DNA from: Flavobacteriales bacterium
GTDB taxonomy: Bacteria > Bacteroidota > Bacteroidia > Flavobacteriales_D > Sanyastnellaceae
DNA length: 22,136 bases
Assembly (NCBI GenBank): GCA_030728235.1
Contig: JANRAA010000189.1
Location: 1-22,136, forward strand
Reading direction: 5' to 3'
In this document: piece by piece, positions 1 to 7,166 of the stretch
Position numbering within the stretch: the stretch's first letter is position 1
Layout of the letters: each line of letters opens with the position of its first letter
Program-made: the position numbers and the translations under genes
The notes under the pieces: generated by a model
What the model was told of the DNA's origin: nothing
The model's input: the letters and a program-made list of their open reading frames with translations, nothing else
Databases searched by the model: none

Positions 1-89
1 GGGAAGTTACGCTCCTCAAGTACCTTCAACATCGTTCTTCCCACCATCCCAGTGGCACCTACCACCGCTACTTTAATCGAATTTTTCAT
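1..89 (-). CDS. asd: Aspartate-semialdehyde dehydrogenase, N-terminal fragment
   Basis: This is the first 29 codons of a gene that runs off the left edge. Read on the minus strand from the ATG at 89-87, it gives MKNSIKVAVVGATGMVGRTM and then LKVLEERNFP. The GATGxVG loop is the NADP-binding Rossmann signature of aspartate-semialdehyde dehydrogenase, and the spacing to LEERNFP is typical of that family. The enzyme reduces aspartyl phosphate to aspartate semialdehyde, the branch point toward lysine/diaminopimelate, threonine and methionine, in the cytoplasm. The catalytic cysteine and histidine lie outside the window. N-acetyl-glutamyl-phosphate reductase has a similar start and is the main alternative, but the AVVGATGMVG wording favours asd. 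The gene is divergent from the lamin-tail protein gene. Confidence 0.85.
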   Translation of the reverse strand, partial: MKNSIKVAVVGATGMVGRTMLKVLEERNF

Positions 90-118
90 TGCTGCAAACC
101 TTTGAATGTTAATCTTTG
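89..118 (+). promoter_or_regulatory. Promoter for the lamin-tail protein gene
   Basis: TTG at 89-91, 19 bases, then AATCTTTG at 111-118. This fits the Bacteroidota pattern TTG-N19-TAnnTTTG except that the first T of the -7 box is A. Transcription would begin near 123-126, about 35 bases before the ATG at 161. The box contains the TTG at 116-118 that could otherwise be read as a start codon for a longer protein. Confidence 0.5.
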
Positions 119-125
119 AGCAACG

Positions 126-133
126 CAAAAGTA
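126..133 (-). promoter_or_regulatory. Promoter -7 box for asd
   Basis: On the minus strand the bases read TACTTTTG, a perfect match to the Bacteroidota -7 consensus TAnnTTTG. The box ends 36 bases before the asd ATG. No TTG was found at the usual -33 distance, so the call rests on the -7 box and its position alone. It faces the -7 box of the lamin-tail gene at 111-118. Confidence 0.5.
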
Positions 134-160
134 TTATATTTAGCCACCTTTCAGGAAGCC

Positions 161-3100
161 ATGCACGGGATAAAACACACACTGCTACTACTTTTCTTTT
201 TTTCGTTATCGCTGGTCGCGGATGCGCAAGTAAACGACGATTTTTCGGATGCCGATTTCACAAATAATCCTACGTGGAGTGGGACAGATGCCTTGTATGT
301 GGTGAATGCCAGCGGACAAGTGCAGACAAATGATGTGGTTGCCGGACAGGCTTACCTATCGACACCTTTGGTGGATGGTGATTTGGGTGGCAAAGAGTGG
401 CAAGTTTGGTTAAAACAAAGTTTTGCCGGCTCTGCCAACAACAACAGTCGGTACTACCTCAGCTCGCAAATTGCTGACCTTACCTTTAGCGGCGTGCAAA
501 GCATTGGAGCAAATGGTTACTTTTTGCACTTGGGTGAAGCAGGGTCAAACGATGCTGTCCGCCTGTTTCGCGACGACAACACCGGTGATGCACCTACATT
601 GATTTTAAGTGCCGCTGAGGCGGGCATTGCTGGCTCTTTCGAAATCCGCGTGAAAGTTACACGCGATGCCATCGGCAACTGGAGTTTAGCCGTTGATTAT
701 TCAGGCGGTACCGCTTTTGTGACAGAAGGAAATGGCTTTGATGATACCTATTCAACAGGACAGTTTTTAGGGATGGTGAGCACCTACACCGCATCGAACG
801 CAGACAATTGCTATTTCGACGACGTATATTATGGAACACCAGTAGTAGATAACACGGCTCCAGAAGTTACTTCACTCGTTGTTATCGATGGAAACACACT
901 GCAAGTATCGTATTCAGAAACCGTTGTCGGAGCAGATATTGTGACGAACTACAATGTCGCTAGCATTGGAAATCCGAACAGTATTTTCGGGTCTGGTAGC
1001 TTGTACACCTTAAACTTCACGGCTGGTTTTCCGCCCAACATCGAGCAGCAGATCACCATTGGTGGCGTAGCCGATTTAGCGGGCAACCTTATCAGCCAAG
1101 TGACACTTCCATTTACATACATCGCTGGGTCATCCGCCGCGCAAGGCGACATCGTGATAAACGAAATACTGGCCGACCCTACGCCAGTTGTGGGATTGCC
1201 AGAATCAGAATTTGTGGAGCTGTACAATACCACTTCTATACCCATTAACTTAGGTGGATGGCAATTTATCAATACCACCACGGCGAAGACTCTTCCCAAC
1301 TATAACTTGCCTACCGATGGGTACGTGATACTGTGCGACGAAGCAGATTTGGCTTTGTTTGAATCGTTTAACAACGTCATCGGTATTCCGAGTTTTACTG
1401 CATTATCGAACACTGCGGATAGTTTGACGCTTACAACAGCCGAGGGTATTGTTGTAGACATCGTTTCGTACACCGATGATTGGTATGGATCGTCGCAATT
1501 TGCACAAGGCGGAATCACCTTGGAGCGCATCAATCCCTTCGCAGGATGTTCAGGTTTCTCGAACTGGAGTGCCTCGCAGTCGTTTCTTGGCGGAACGCCA
1601 GGCGAAGAGAACAGCATTTTTAGCGATAGTCCGGATTTGGTTGCCCCACAGCCCCTTGGCTTCTACTACCCCGACATGCAGAGCGTCGTCTTAGTGTTCA
1701 ATGAAGCCTTAAACAGCGACCTCACCATCCTCACCATCAATGTTAGTCCAGACCTCGGATTGCTCGGTACAGCCCTTTTGAACAGCGGCACAGAGCTAGC
1801 ATTGTACTTTGGCAATGACTATGAAATTGGACAGTCGTACCAGCTTGAGATTAGCGGCATAGAAGACTGCTCCGGCAATGGAAACGGATTTGTTTTGCAG
1901 CAAACACTTTTACGCGGATCAGCGCCCGTTTTCGGAGATCTCATCATCAATGAAATCATGGCCGATCCGGATGCAGAGATACCATCACCGAATTCAGAAT
2001 ACATCGAGTTGTTCAACAAAAGCGACCACTTGATTGAGCTTACTGGCGTCGGCTTGAACAACGGCATTGTAGCCGAGGCTGCGTTGATAGAGCCAGGCGG
2101 ATATCACGTGCTTACCAGCGAAGGCGGGTTGGTTGACTTCATTTTTTACGCCAACGTTACCGGCATGGCATCCTTTCCTGGGCTGACCAATAGTGGCGCT
2201 ACCATTACCCTGTATGATCCTCAAGGTGGCACCTTGGATGTTGTGAGTTACGACATCGAATGGTACCAAGACCCCGCGAAAGATGGCGGCGGCTATAGCT
2301 TGGAGCTTATCAACCCCAACGACCCGTGCAGCGACCGAAGCAACTGGACAGCCAGCAATGCACAAACAGGAGCCACAGCAGGAGCTGCCAACTCCGTTTT
2401 GGATTTTACGCCTGACACAGCAGCGCCTGAATTACAGTTGATTTTGGTAACCGATGTCGATATCCTAGATTTCTATTTCAACGAACCTGTAGATGAAGCA
2501 TCACTTTCGCTCATCGAGATTACCCTTGGGTTTAATGACAACGGTGCATTTGAGACCTTGGACTACAGCGTGCAGGACATCACCGTTGTTGATTTGAACC
2601 ACATCCGCATCCAATTCGACGGAGCCTTTTCTGTAGGACCCATTTACCAATGTCAGCTGCAGTATGTGAGCGACTGTTGGGGCAATGAGAGTGGTGTTTT
2701 GAACGGACAATTTGCGGTTCCAGAAACAGCAGAGCCAGGCGACATTGTGATCAACGAAATATTGTTTGACCCGTATGTCGGAGGCGTCGATTTCGTCGAA
2801 GTTTACAACCGATCGGGCAAGAACATCAGCATGCAAGGATGGAAATTGGGAGATGAGCAAGATGGAGAGCCAGGCAATTACGACGACCTCATCGACATCC
2901 CATTTGTTGTCTACCCAGGCGAGTATTTGGTATTTGCAACCACTATTACTGGAGTTACCGGGTTTTACCCATCGGCTAGAGAAGAGAGGATTCAAAAAGT
3001 GAATGCCTTGCCCTCGTATGGGAACACCTCTGGAGTTGTCGTTTTGGCTGACAGCACTTTCCAGATCAGTGATCGATTTGCCTATCAAGACGACATGCAC

Positions 3101-3574
3101 TACCCCTTGTTGGATGATACAGAAGGAGTTTCGCTAGAGCGATTGGATGCGAATCGCACCACACAAGACCGCACCAACTGGCATTCAGCGAGCGGACTTG
3201 TAGGTTTTGCAACACCTGGTTTTGAAAATAGCCAATACAACCCGACTGAAGCCGGTGCCGACTTTGCGTGTCAGCCCCCTGTTTTCTCACCCGACAACGA
3301 CGGCTATGAAGACCAGTGTATCATAACATACACCTTGGATCAATTAGGATATACAGGATCGATAACCGTGTATGACGATTCAGGACGACTGATACAACGC
3401 ATCGTAAAAAACGAATTGCTCGGGTTGGAGGGCACCGTGAGTTGGGATGGATTTGACAGCAACCGACAGAAAGCACCGATTGGACCTTACATCATCGTTT
3501 TGGAAGCCTTTACCATTGAAGGCACAGTGTTGGTAAAAAAGACAGTAACCACTTTGGGTACCGCGTTGAATTAA
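161..3574 (+). CDS. Secreted multidomain protein with three lamin-tail domains
   Basis: This is a 1137-residue exported protein. The start chosen is ATG 161, which places a signal peptide (hydrophobic LLLLFFFSLSLV, then ADAQ) at the N-terminus; an in-frame TTG at 116 would bury it and lies in the promoter. The order seen is: a beta-rich N-terminal region (about 25-230); a bacterial Ig-like segment beginning DNTAPEV; lamin-tail domain 1 (from about 329, GDIVINEILADP); a second Ig-like segment; lamin-tail 2 (from about 592, GDLIINEIMADP); a third Ig-like segment; lamin-tail 3 (from about 860, GDIVINEILFDP); and a FlgD/CHU_C-like C-terminal domain (about 1034-1137, with FSPDNDG and VSWDGFDS). 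Each lamin-tail block ends in a similar NW-S-A...TPG-ENS phrase. Proteins of this build are secreted or displayed by Bacteroidota. The last domain suggests export by the type IX system, which is an inference. No catalytic motif is visible, so its role is unknown; adhesion or a scaffold is possible. Confidence 0.85.
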   Translation: MHGIKHTLLLLFFFSLSLVADAQVNDDFSDADFTNNPTWSGTDALYVVNASGQVQTNDVVAGQAYLSTPLVDGDLGGKEWQVWLKQSFAGSANNNSRYYLSSQIADLTFSGVQSIGANGYFLHLGEAGSNDAVRLFRDDNTGDAPTLILSAAEAGIAGSFEIRVKVTRDAIGNWSLAVDYSGGTAFVTEGNGFDDTYSTGQFLGMVSTYTASNADNCYFDDVYYGTPVVDNTAPEVTSLVVIDGNTLQVSYSETVVGADIVTNYNVASIGNPNSIFGSGSLYTLNFTAGFPPNIEQQITIGGVADLAGNLISQVTLPFTYIAGSSAAQGDIVINEILADPTPVVGLPESEFVELYNTTSIPINLGGWQFINTTTAKTLPNYNLPTDGYVILCDEADLALFESFNNVIGIPSFTALSNTADSLTLTTAEGIVVDIVSYTDDWYGSSQFAQGGITLERINPFAGCSGFSNWSASQSFLGGTPGEENSIFSDSPDLVAPQPLGFYYPDMQSVVLVFNEALNSDLTILTINVSPDLGLLGTALLNSGTELALYFGNDYEIGQSYQLEISGIEDCSGNGNGFVLQQTLLRGSAPVFGDLIINEIMADPDAEIPSPNSEYIELFNKSDHLIELTGVGLNNGIVAEAALIEPGGYHVLTSEGGLVDFIFYANVTGMASFPGLTNSGATITLYDPQGGTLDVVSYDIEWYQDPAKDGGGYSLELINPNDPCSDRSNWTASNAQTGATAGAANSVLDFTPDTAAPELQLILVTDVDILDFYFNEPVDEASLSLIEITLGFNDNGAFETLDYSVQDITVVDLNHIRIQFDGAFSVGPIYQCQLQYVSDCWGNESGVLNGQFAVPETAEPGDIVINEILFDPYVGGVDFVEVYNRSGKNISMQGWKLGDEQDGEPGNYDDLIDIPFVVYPGEYLVFATTITGVTGFYPSAREERIQKVNALPSYGNTSGVVVLADSTFQISDRFAYQDDMHYPLLDDTEGVSLERLDANRTTQDRTNWHSASGLVGFATPGFENSQYNPTEAGADFACQPPVFSPDNDGYEDQCIITYTLDQLGYTGSITVYDDSGRLIQRIVKNELLGLEGTVSWDGFDSNRQKAPIGPYIIVLEAFTIEGTVLVKKTVTTLGTALN

Positions 3575-3595
3575 GCTGTAGAAATCCGAACTTTG
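3566..3595 (+). promoter_or_regulatory. Promoter for the DUF4271-hemD-rnpA-ctpA run
   Basis: TTG at 3566-3568, exactly 19 bases, then GAACTTTG at 3588-3595, which has one mismatch to TAnnTTTG. The -33 element lies inside the last codons of the lamin-tail gene. The box ends only four bases before the ATG at 3600, so the transcript would be leaderless or nearly so. Confidence 0.5.
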
Positions 3596-3599
3596 CCGC

Positions 3600-4289
3600 A
3601 TGGAGTCTGGATACACCCCCTTGTTACGTCACATAGATCGGTTGTATGAACCGTGGATGTTTTGGGTGTTTTTGCTCCTTCTATTGTCGTTCACTTTCGT
3701 CCGCTTTCAAACCCCCTCGTTCATTGCCCTGCTTCGCAACCTCATAGTAAACTACCGTTTGGCTCGACAAGAGATATCGACATCTGAGTATCCTGGAGGA
3801 CGAGAGTGGTTGATTATGTGGATACCATCGATGCTTAGCATCAGTTTGTTTCTTTATCTTTTCATTATCTCTTCGACACTTTTTGTTGTCGATGCTGGCA
3901 TAAGCTTGTTCTTAAAAATAAGCTTAGCGGTATCGCTGATGTACCTTATTAAGTTCATGGTAATGTCGGCTGCTTCAACCCTAAGTTTAAAAACTGACCT
4001 CATGCGCGAGTACCGCGCCAACACCATCTTGATTCTCGTGATATCGGCCTTGGTTTTAGCGCCACTTTCAATTGGCGCTTCATTGAGTATTGGGAATGTC
4101 CCACGCAGCATATGGATAGCTGGTGCCAGCCTCTTCGGACTGCTTTACCTCATCCGCCTGTTTCGAGGCAGTATAGCCGTCTTACAACAGGGTGTGCAAT
4201 TCTACTATATTATTTTGTATCTTTGCGCCCTCGAAATCTTACCCCTCTTGTTGGTGGTGAAGGCGTGGATGGGCATGTATCAAGCGTAG
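3600..4289 (+). CDS. DUF4271 family integral membrane protein
   Basis: This is a 229-residue protein with six or seven hydrophobic segments, the first being WVFLLLLLSFTFV near residues 22-34 and the last near the C-terminus. Its overall pattern and its position immediately before hemD, rnpA and a CtpA protease match the DUF4271 family of Bacteroidota. The function of that family is not established. The second segment is preceded by GGREWLIMWIPSMLS. Charged residues are concentrated between segments (for example LKTDLMREYRAN). The gene begins 25 bases after the lamin-tail stop and is followed by hemD after 37 bases, so it probably leads the operon. No signal peptide or enzymatic motif is seen. 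Confidence 0.8.
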   Translation: MESGYTPLLRHIDRLYEPWMFWVFLLLLLSFTFVRFQTPSFIALLRNLIVNYRLARQEISTSEYPGGREWLIMWIPSMLSISLFLYLFIISSTLFVVDAGISLFLKISLAVSLMYLIKFMVMSAASTLSLKTDLMREYRANTILILVISALVLAPLSIGASLSIGNVPRSIWIAGASLFGLLYLIRLFRGSIAVLQQGVQFYYIILYLCALEILPLLLVVKAWMGMYQA

Positions 4290-4326
4290 GAAGTAAGAAT
4301 CGAGGAAGCCTCCTAACAGGACTATT

Positions 4327-5073
4327 ATGGCTGAAAAAGTACGTACTATTCTTATTTCACAACCGAAGCCTGCGACCGATAAATCGCCTTATTACGATTT
4401 AGCGAAAAAGCACAGCTTGAAGATTGATTTTAGGCCTTTCATTCACGTGGAGCCAGTTTCTTCGCAGGAATTTCGACAACAACGTGTGAATATATTGGAG
4501 CATGGCGCGGTTATTTTCACCTCCCGCAATGCCGTAGACCATTTTTTCCGCATGTGTCAGGAAATGAGGTTAACGGTGCCTGATACCATGAAGTACTTTT
4601 GTATTTCTGAGTCTACCGCGTATTACCTACAGAAGTACGTTGTTTTCAGAAAACGCAAGATTTTCCACGGCACGTTGAAGTTTGCTGACTTGATGGATTC
4701 TATCAAGAAGCACAAGCAAGAGAAGTTTTTGTTGCCATCATCGGATCTTCTGAAGCCATCGATTCCGCAATTGTTGGAAGACAATAAAATTGAATACTCG
4801 AGAGCCACTATGTACCGCACTGTTTGTAGCGATCTATCTGATCTTTCAGATGTATTCTACGATATGTTGGTGTTTTTCTCACCGAGTGGAATTGAGTCGT
4901 TATTCAAAAACTTCCCTGATTTCGAGCAGAACAACACACGCATTGCCTGTTTTGGTCCGACCACTGTTCAAGCTGCAGAAGAAGCAGGATTGAAAGTGAA
5001 CGTTAGTGCACCGAATCCGAAAGCGCCATCGATGACCATGGCCATTGAGAATTACATTCTTGGAAAAGACTAA
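4327..5073 (+). CDS. hemD: Uroporphyrinogen-III synthase (HemD family)
   Basis: This 248-residue cytoplasmic protein is of normal HemD length. HemD closes hydroxymethylbilane into uroporphyrinogen III, the common precursor of heme, siroheme and cobalamin. The family is poorly conserved, but recognisable elements are present: the N-terminal VRTILISQPKP strand, GAVIFTSRNAVDHFF (about 59-73), the central KFLLPSSD segment, VFFSPSGIESLF (about 180-191), and the C-terminal IACFGPTTVQAAEEAGL followed by APNPKAPSMTMAIENY. The SPSGIxSLF and GPTTxxAAxxxGL phrases are the strongest support. The ATG at 4327 is the natural start. The 3' end overlaps the start of rnpA, which suggests translational coupling. 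Confidence 0.85.
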   Translation: MAEKVRTILISQPKPATDKSPYYDLAKKHSLKIDFRPFIHVEPVSSQEFRQQRVNILEHGAVIFTSRNAVDHFFRMCQEMRLTVPDTMKYFCISESTAYYLQKYVVFRKRKIFHGTLKFADLMDSIKKHKQEKFLLPSSDLLKPSIPQLLEDNKIEYSRATMYRTVCSDLSDLSDVFYDMLVFFSPSGIESLFKNFPDFEQNNTRIACFGPTTVQAAEEAGLKVNVSAPNPKAPSMTMAIENYILGKD

Positions 5074-5530
5074 AGAAATTCCGGAGTCGAACAACAAGGC
5101 TCTGGGATTTACAAAAGAGGAACGCCTGTATCACCGCAGGATCTTGGAGAACGTGTTTCAAACAGGGACACCCATCAAAGATTACCCCTTTATTTTATTG
5201 CATCTGAAAACGCAGCTGTATACCACGTATCCGGCACAATGTGCTGTTACTGCTAGCAAACGCAATTTCAAACGTGCTGTCGACAGAAACCGCATCAAAC
5301 GTTTGATGCGTGAGGCTTGGCGCACTCAGAAAAGCAAATTATACGAAGCGCTGCAATCTAAAGAAGAGCAGCGCGCCATTGTTATTATGTATGTTGGTAA
5401 AGAGCTTCCTGATTTTGCGCTCGTTTCACGTAAAATAACTTCTTTGGTCAATCGTTTAAAAGAAGATATCGTTACTTTACAGGTATCGACTCCCTTACCA
5501 GACAAAAAAGATGAAGAATCTACGTCATAA
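5060..5530 (+). CDS. rnpA: Ribonuclease P protein component
   Basis: The small basic protein subunit of RNase P, which works with the catalytic RNA to remove 5' leaders from pre-tRNAs. Diagnostic features are TKEERLYHRRILENVF near the N-terminus and AVTASKRNFKRAV followed by DRNRIKRLMREAWR, the RNR motif that contacts RNA. No ATG precedes the conserved region. The in-frame candidates are TTG at 5060 (chosen, about 156 residues, beginning MEKTKEIPES) and TTG at 5045, both inside hemD, so the start is uncertain by five codons. The acidic C-terminal tail PDKKDEESTS is encoded in DNA shared with ctpA (20-base overlap). In many other phyla rnpA sits next to rpmH; here it is in the hemD-ctpA run, an arrangement I know from Bacteroidota. 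Confidence 0.9.
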   Translation: MEKTKEIPESNNKALGFTKEERLYHRRILENVFQTGTPIKDYPFILLHLKTQLYTTYPAQCAVTASKRNFKRAVDRNRIKRLMREAWRTQKSKLYEALQSKEEQRAIVIMYVGKELPDFALVSRKITSLVNRLKEDIVTLQVSTPLPDKKDEESTS

Positions 5531-7160
5531 ACTCCTTTTGCTCGCGATACCGGCAGCACTTTTATTTACCGCTTTCACTGCTGCAGATGAGTACTTTGAG
5601 ATTTCAAAAAACCTTGAAATCTTCACCAATCTGTACAAAGAGCTTAACATCTATTATGTAGACGAGACAGAGCCAGGATCATTGATGAAAGAGGGCATTG
5701 ACGCCATGTTGAAGTCGCTAGATCCGTATACCGTTTACTATCCAGAATCGAAGATTGAAGACTACCAGTTCATGACCACCGGACAATACGGCGGAATTGG
5801 AGCGTTGATTAACACCATTGATGGGAAAATAACCATTGTTGAGCCGTATAAAGGCTACGCTGCTCAAACAGCAGGATTGAAAGCTGGTGATGCAGTGTTG
5901 AGTATTGACGGCAAGGTTCTAGATGGGAAAAATCAGGATGAAATAAGCGAACTATTGAAAGGACAACCTGGAACCTTCGTAAAAATAGCCGTTCAACGCG
6001 ACGGGGAAAATGCACCGATTGTTTTCGACGTAGAACGCCAGGAAGTGAAGATTCCAGACGTTCCTTACTATGGAATGCTAGATGAAGAAACGGGATATGT
6101 CCAACTCCGCAGCTTCACCAAAACAGCTAGCATGGAAGTCCGCAAAGCCATTGTTGAATTGCGCGATCAGAAAGGCATGAAGCAACTGATTTTCGACTTG
6201 CGTGGAAACGGCGGTGGATTGTTGCGAGAGGCGGTGAACATTGTGAACTTTTTTGTCCCGAAAGGCGAAGAGATCGTTAGCACCCGAGGTAAAATAGAAG
6301 AGTGGAACAAAAAACACGTAGCACTCGACGAACCTCTTGCTGCCAACCTACCTCTCATCGTTTTGGTAGATCAAGGATCTGCTTCAGCGTCGGAAATCGT
6401 TTCAGGAGCGCTCCAAGATTTAGACAGAGCGGTAGTTGTAGGAAAGACCACCTTCGGAAAAGGACTTGTACAACAAACCAAAGACTTGAGTTACAACACC
6501 AAATTAAAGCTTACAGTAGCGAAGTACTACATCCCAAGTGGACGTTGCATTCAGAAGCTTGATTACTCGCATCGCGATGCCATAAAAGGAGTTGACGCTG
6601 TTCCTGATAGTTTGATTAAACCGTTTAAAACTGCGAATGGCCGCACAGTGTATGACGGCCGCGGCATCACGCCAGATGTAGACGTAGAGCAGGAAGAGTT
6701 GAGCAATATTTTAAATGGGTTGATGTCGAACAACATCATTTTCAAATACGCCACCAACTACGCTCAAAAACACTCAGAAATTCCTGAACCTGAAAAGTTT
6801 GACCTCGGCAACCAGTATGATGACTTTGTGCAGTATGCTATGTCGAAAGAGTTCTCATACAACACCGGAACAGAAGCCATTTTAAAAGAGCTAAAGCAGA
6901 TGGCGGAGGCTGAACGGTACTACCAAGGTGCTGAAGAAGCTTTTGCGAATTTAGAAGCCAGCATCTCACCAGAACGTTCACGTGACCTTGTGAAGTTTAG
7001 AGAACAGATTGAGTACACGCTTGAAGAAGAGATCATTAGCAGGTATTACTACCAAGAAGGAGCCATCCGCTATGCACTAGCGAACGATCCTTTTGTTGCT
7101 GAAGCTATCGACATCTTCAAGAATCGTTACAGCAGAATTCTTGCCGGCACCGATAAATAG
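5511..7160 (+). CDS. C-terminal processing peptidase, S41 family (CtpA/Prc type)
   Basis: This is a 549-residue exported serine protease. The N-terminus has a basic stretch and a hydrophobic core (LLLLAIPAALLFTAFTA) that act as a signal peptide or membrane anchor. A conserved N-terminal helical segment (MLKSLDPYTVYYP) is followed by a PDZ domain (about 88-165, with GIGALIN and GLKAGDAVLSIDG). The S41 core carries FDLRGNGGG, then GSASASEI with the central serine at 292 as nucleophile, and GKTTFGKGLVQ with the general-base lysine at 317. The Ser-Lys spacing of 25 equals that of E. coli Prc (430 and 455), so the enzyme should be active. About 150 extra C-terminal residues, rich in charged helices, follow the protease. 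The family trims or degrades envelope proteins, often murein hydrolases or secreted precursors; the substrate here is unknown. It overlaps rnpA by 20 bases. Confidence 0.93.
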   Translation: MKNLRHKLLLLAIPAALLFTAFTAADEYFEISKNLEIFTNLYKELNIYYVDETEPGSLMKEGIDAMLKSLDPYTVYYPESKIEDYQFMTTGQYGGIGALINTIDGKITIVEPYKGYAAQTAGLKAGDAVLSIDGKVLDGKNQDEISELLKGQPGTFVKIAVQRDGENAPIVFDVERQEVKIPDVPYYGMLDEETGYVQLRSFTKTASMEVRKAIVELRDQKGMKQLIFDLRGNGGGLLREAVNIVNFFVPKGEEIVSTRGKIEEWNKKHVALDEPLAANLPLIVLVDQGSASASEIVSGALQDLDRAVVVGKTTFGKGLVQQTKDLSYNTKLKLTVAKYYIPSGRCIQKLDYSHRDAIKGVDAVPDSLIKPFKTANGRTVYDGRGITPDVDVEQEELSNILNGLMSNNIIFKYATNYAQKHSEIPEPEKFDLGNQYDDFVQYAMSKEFSYNTGTEAILKELKQMAEAERYYQGAEEAFANLEASISPERSRDLVKFREQIEYTLEEEIISRYYYQEGAIRYALANDPFVAEAIDIFKNRYSRILAGTDK

Positions 7161-7166
7161 TTTCTC

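Noticed and set aside
2501..3100. A 199-codon open frame on the minus strand inside the lamin-tail gene
   Set aside because: It lies wholly antisense to a well-supported gene, has no promoter-like box and its translation resembles no family. It is a shadow of the codon pattern on the other strand.
4300..4316. Short inverted repeat (GAGG...CCTC) between the DUF4271 gene and hemD
   Set aside because: The stem is only four base pairs with no T-run, so it is neither a terminator nor a convincing regulatory structure.
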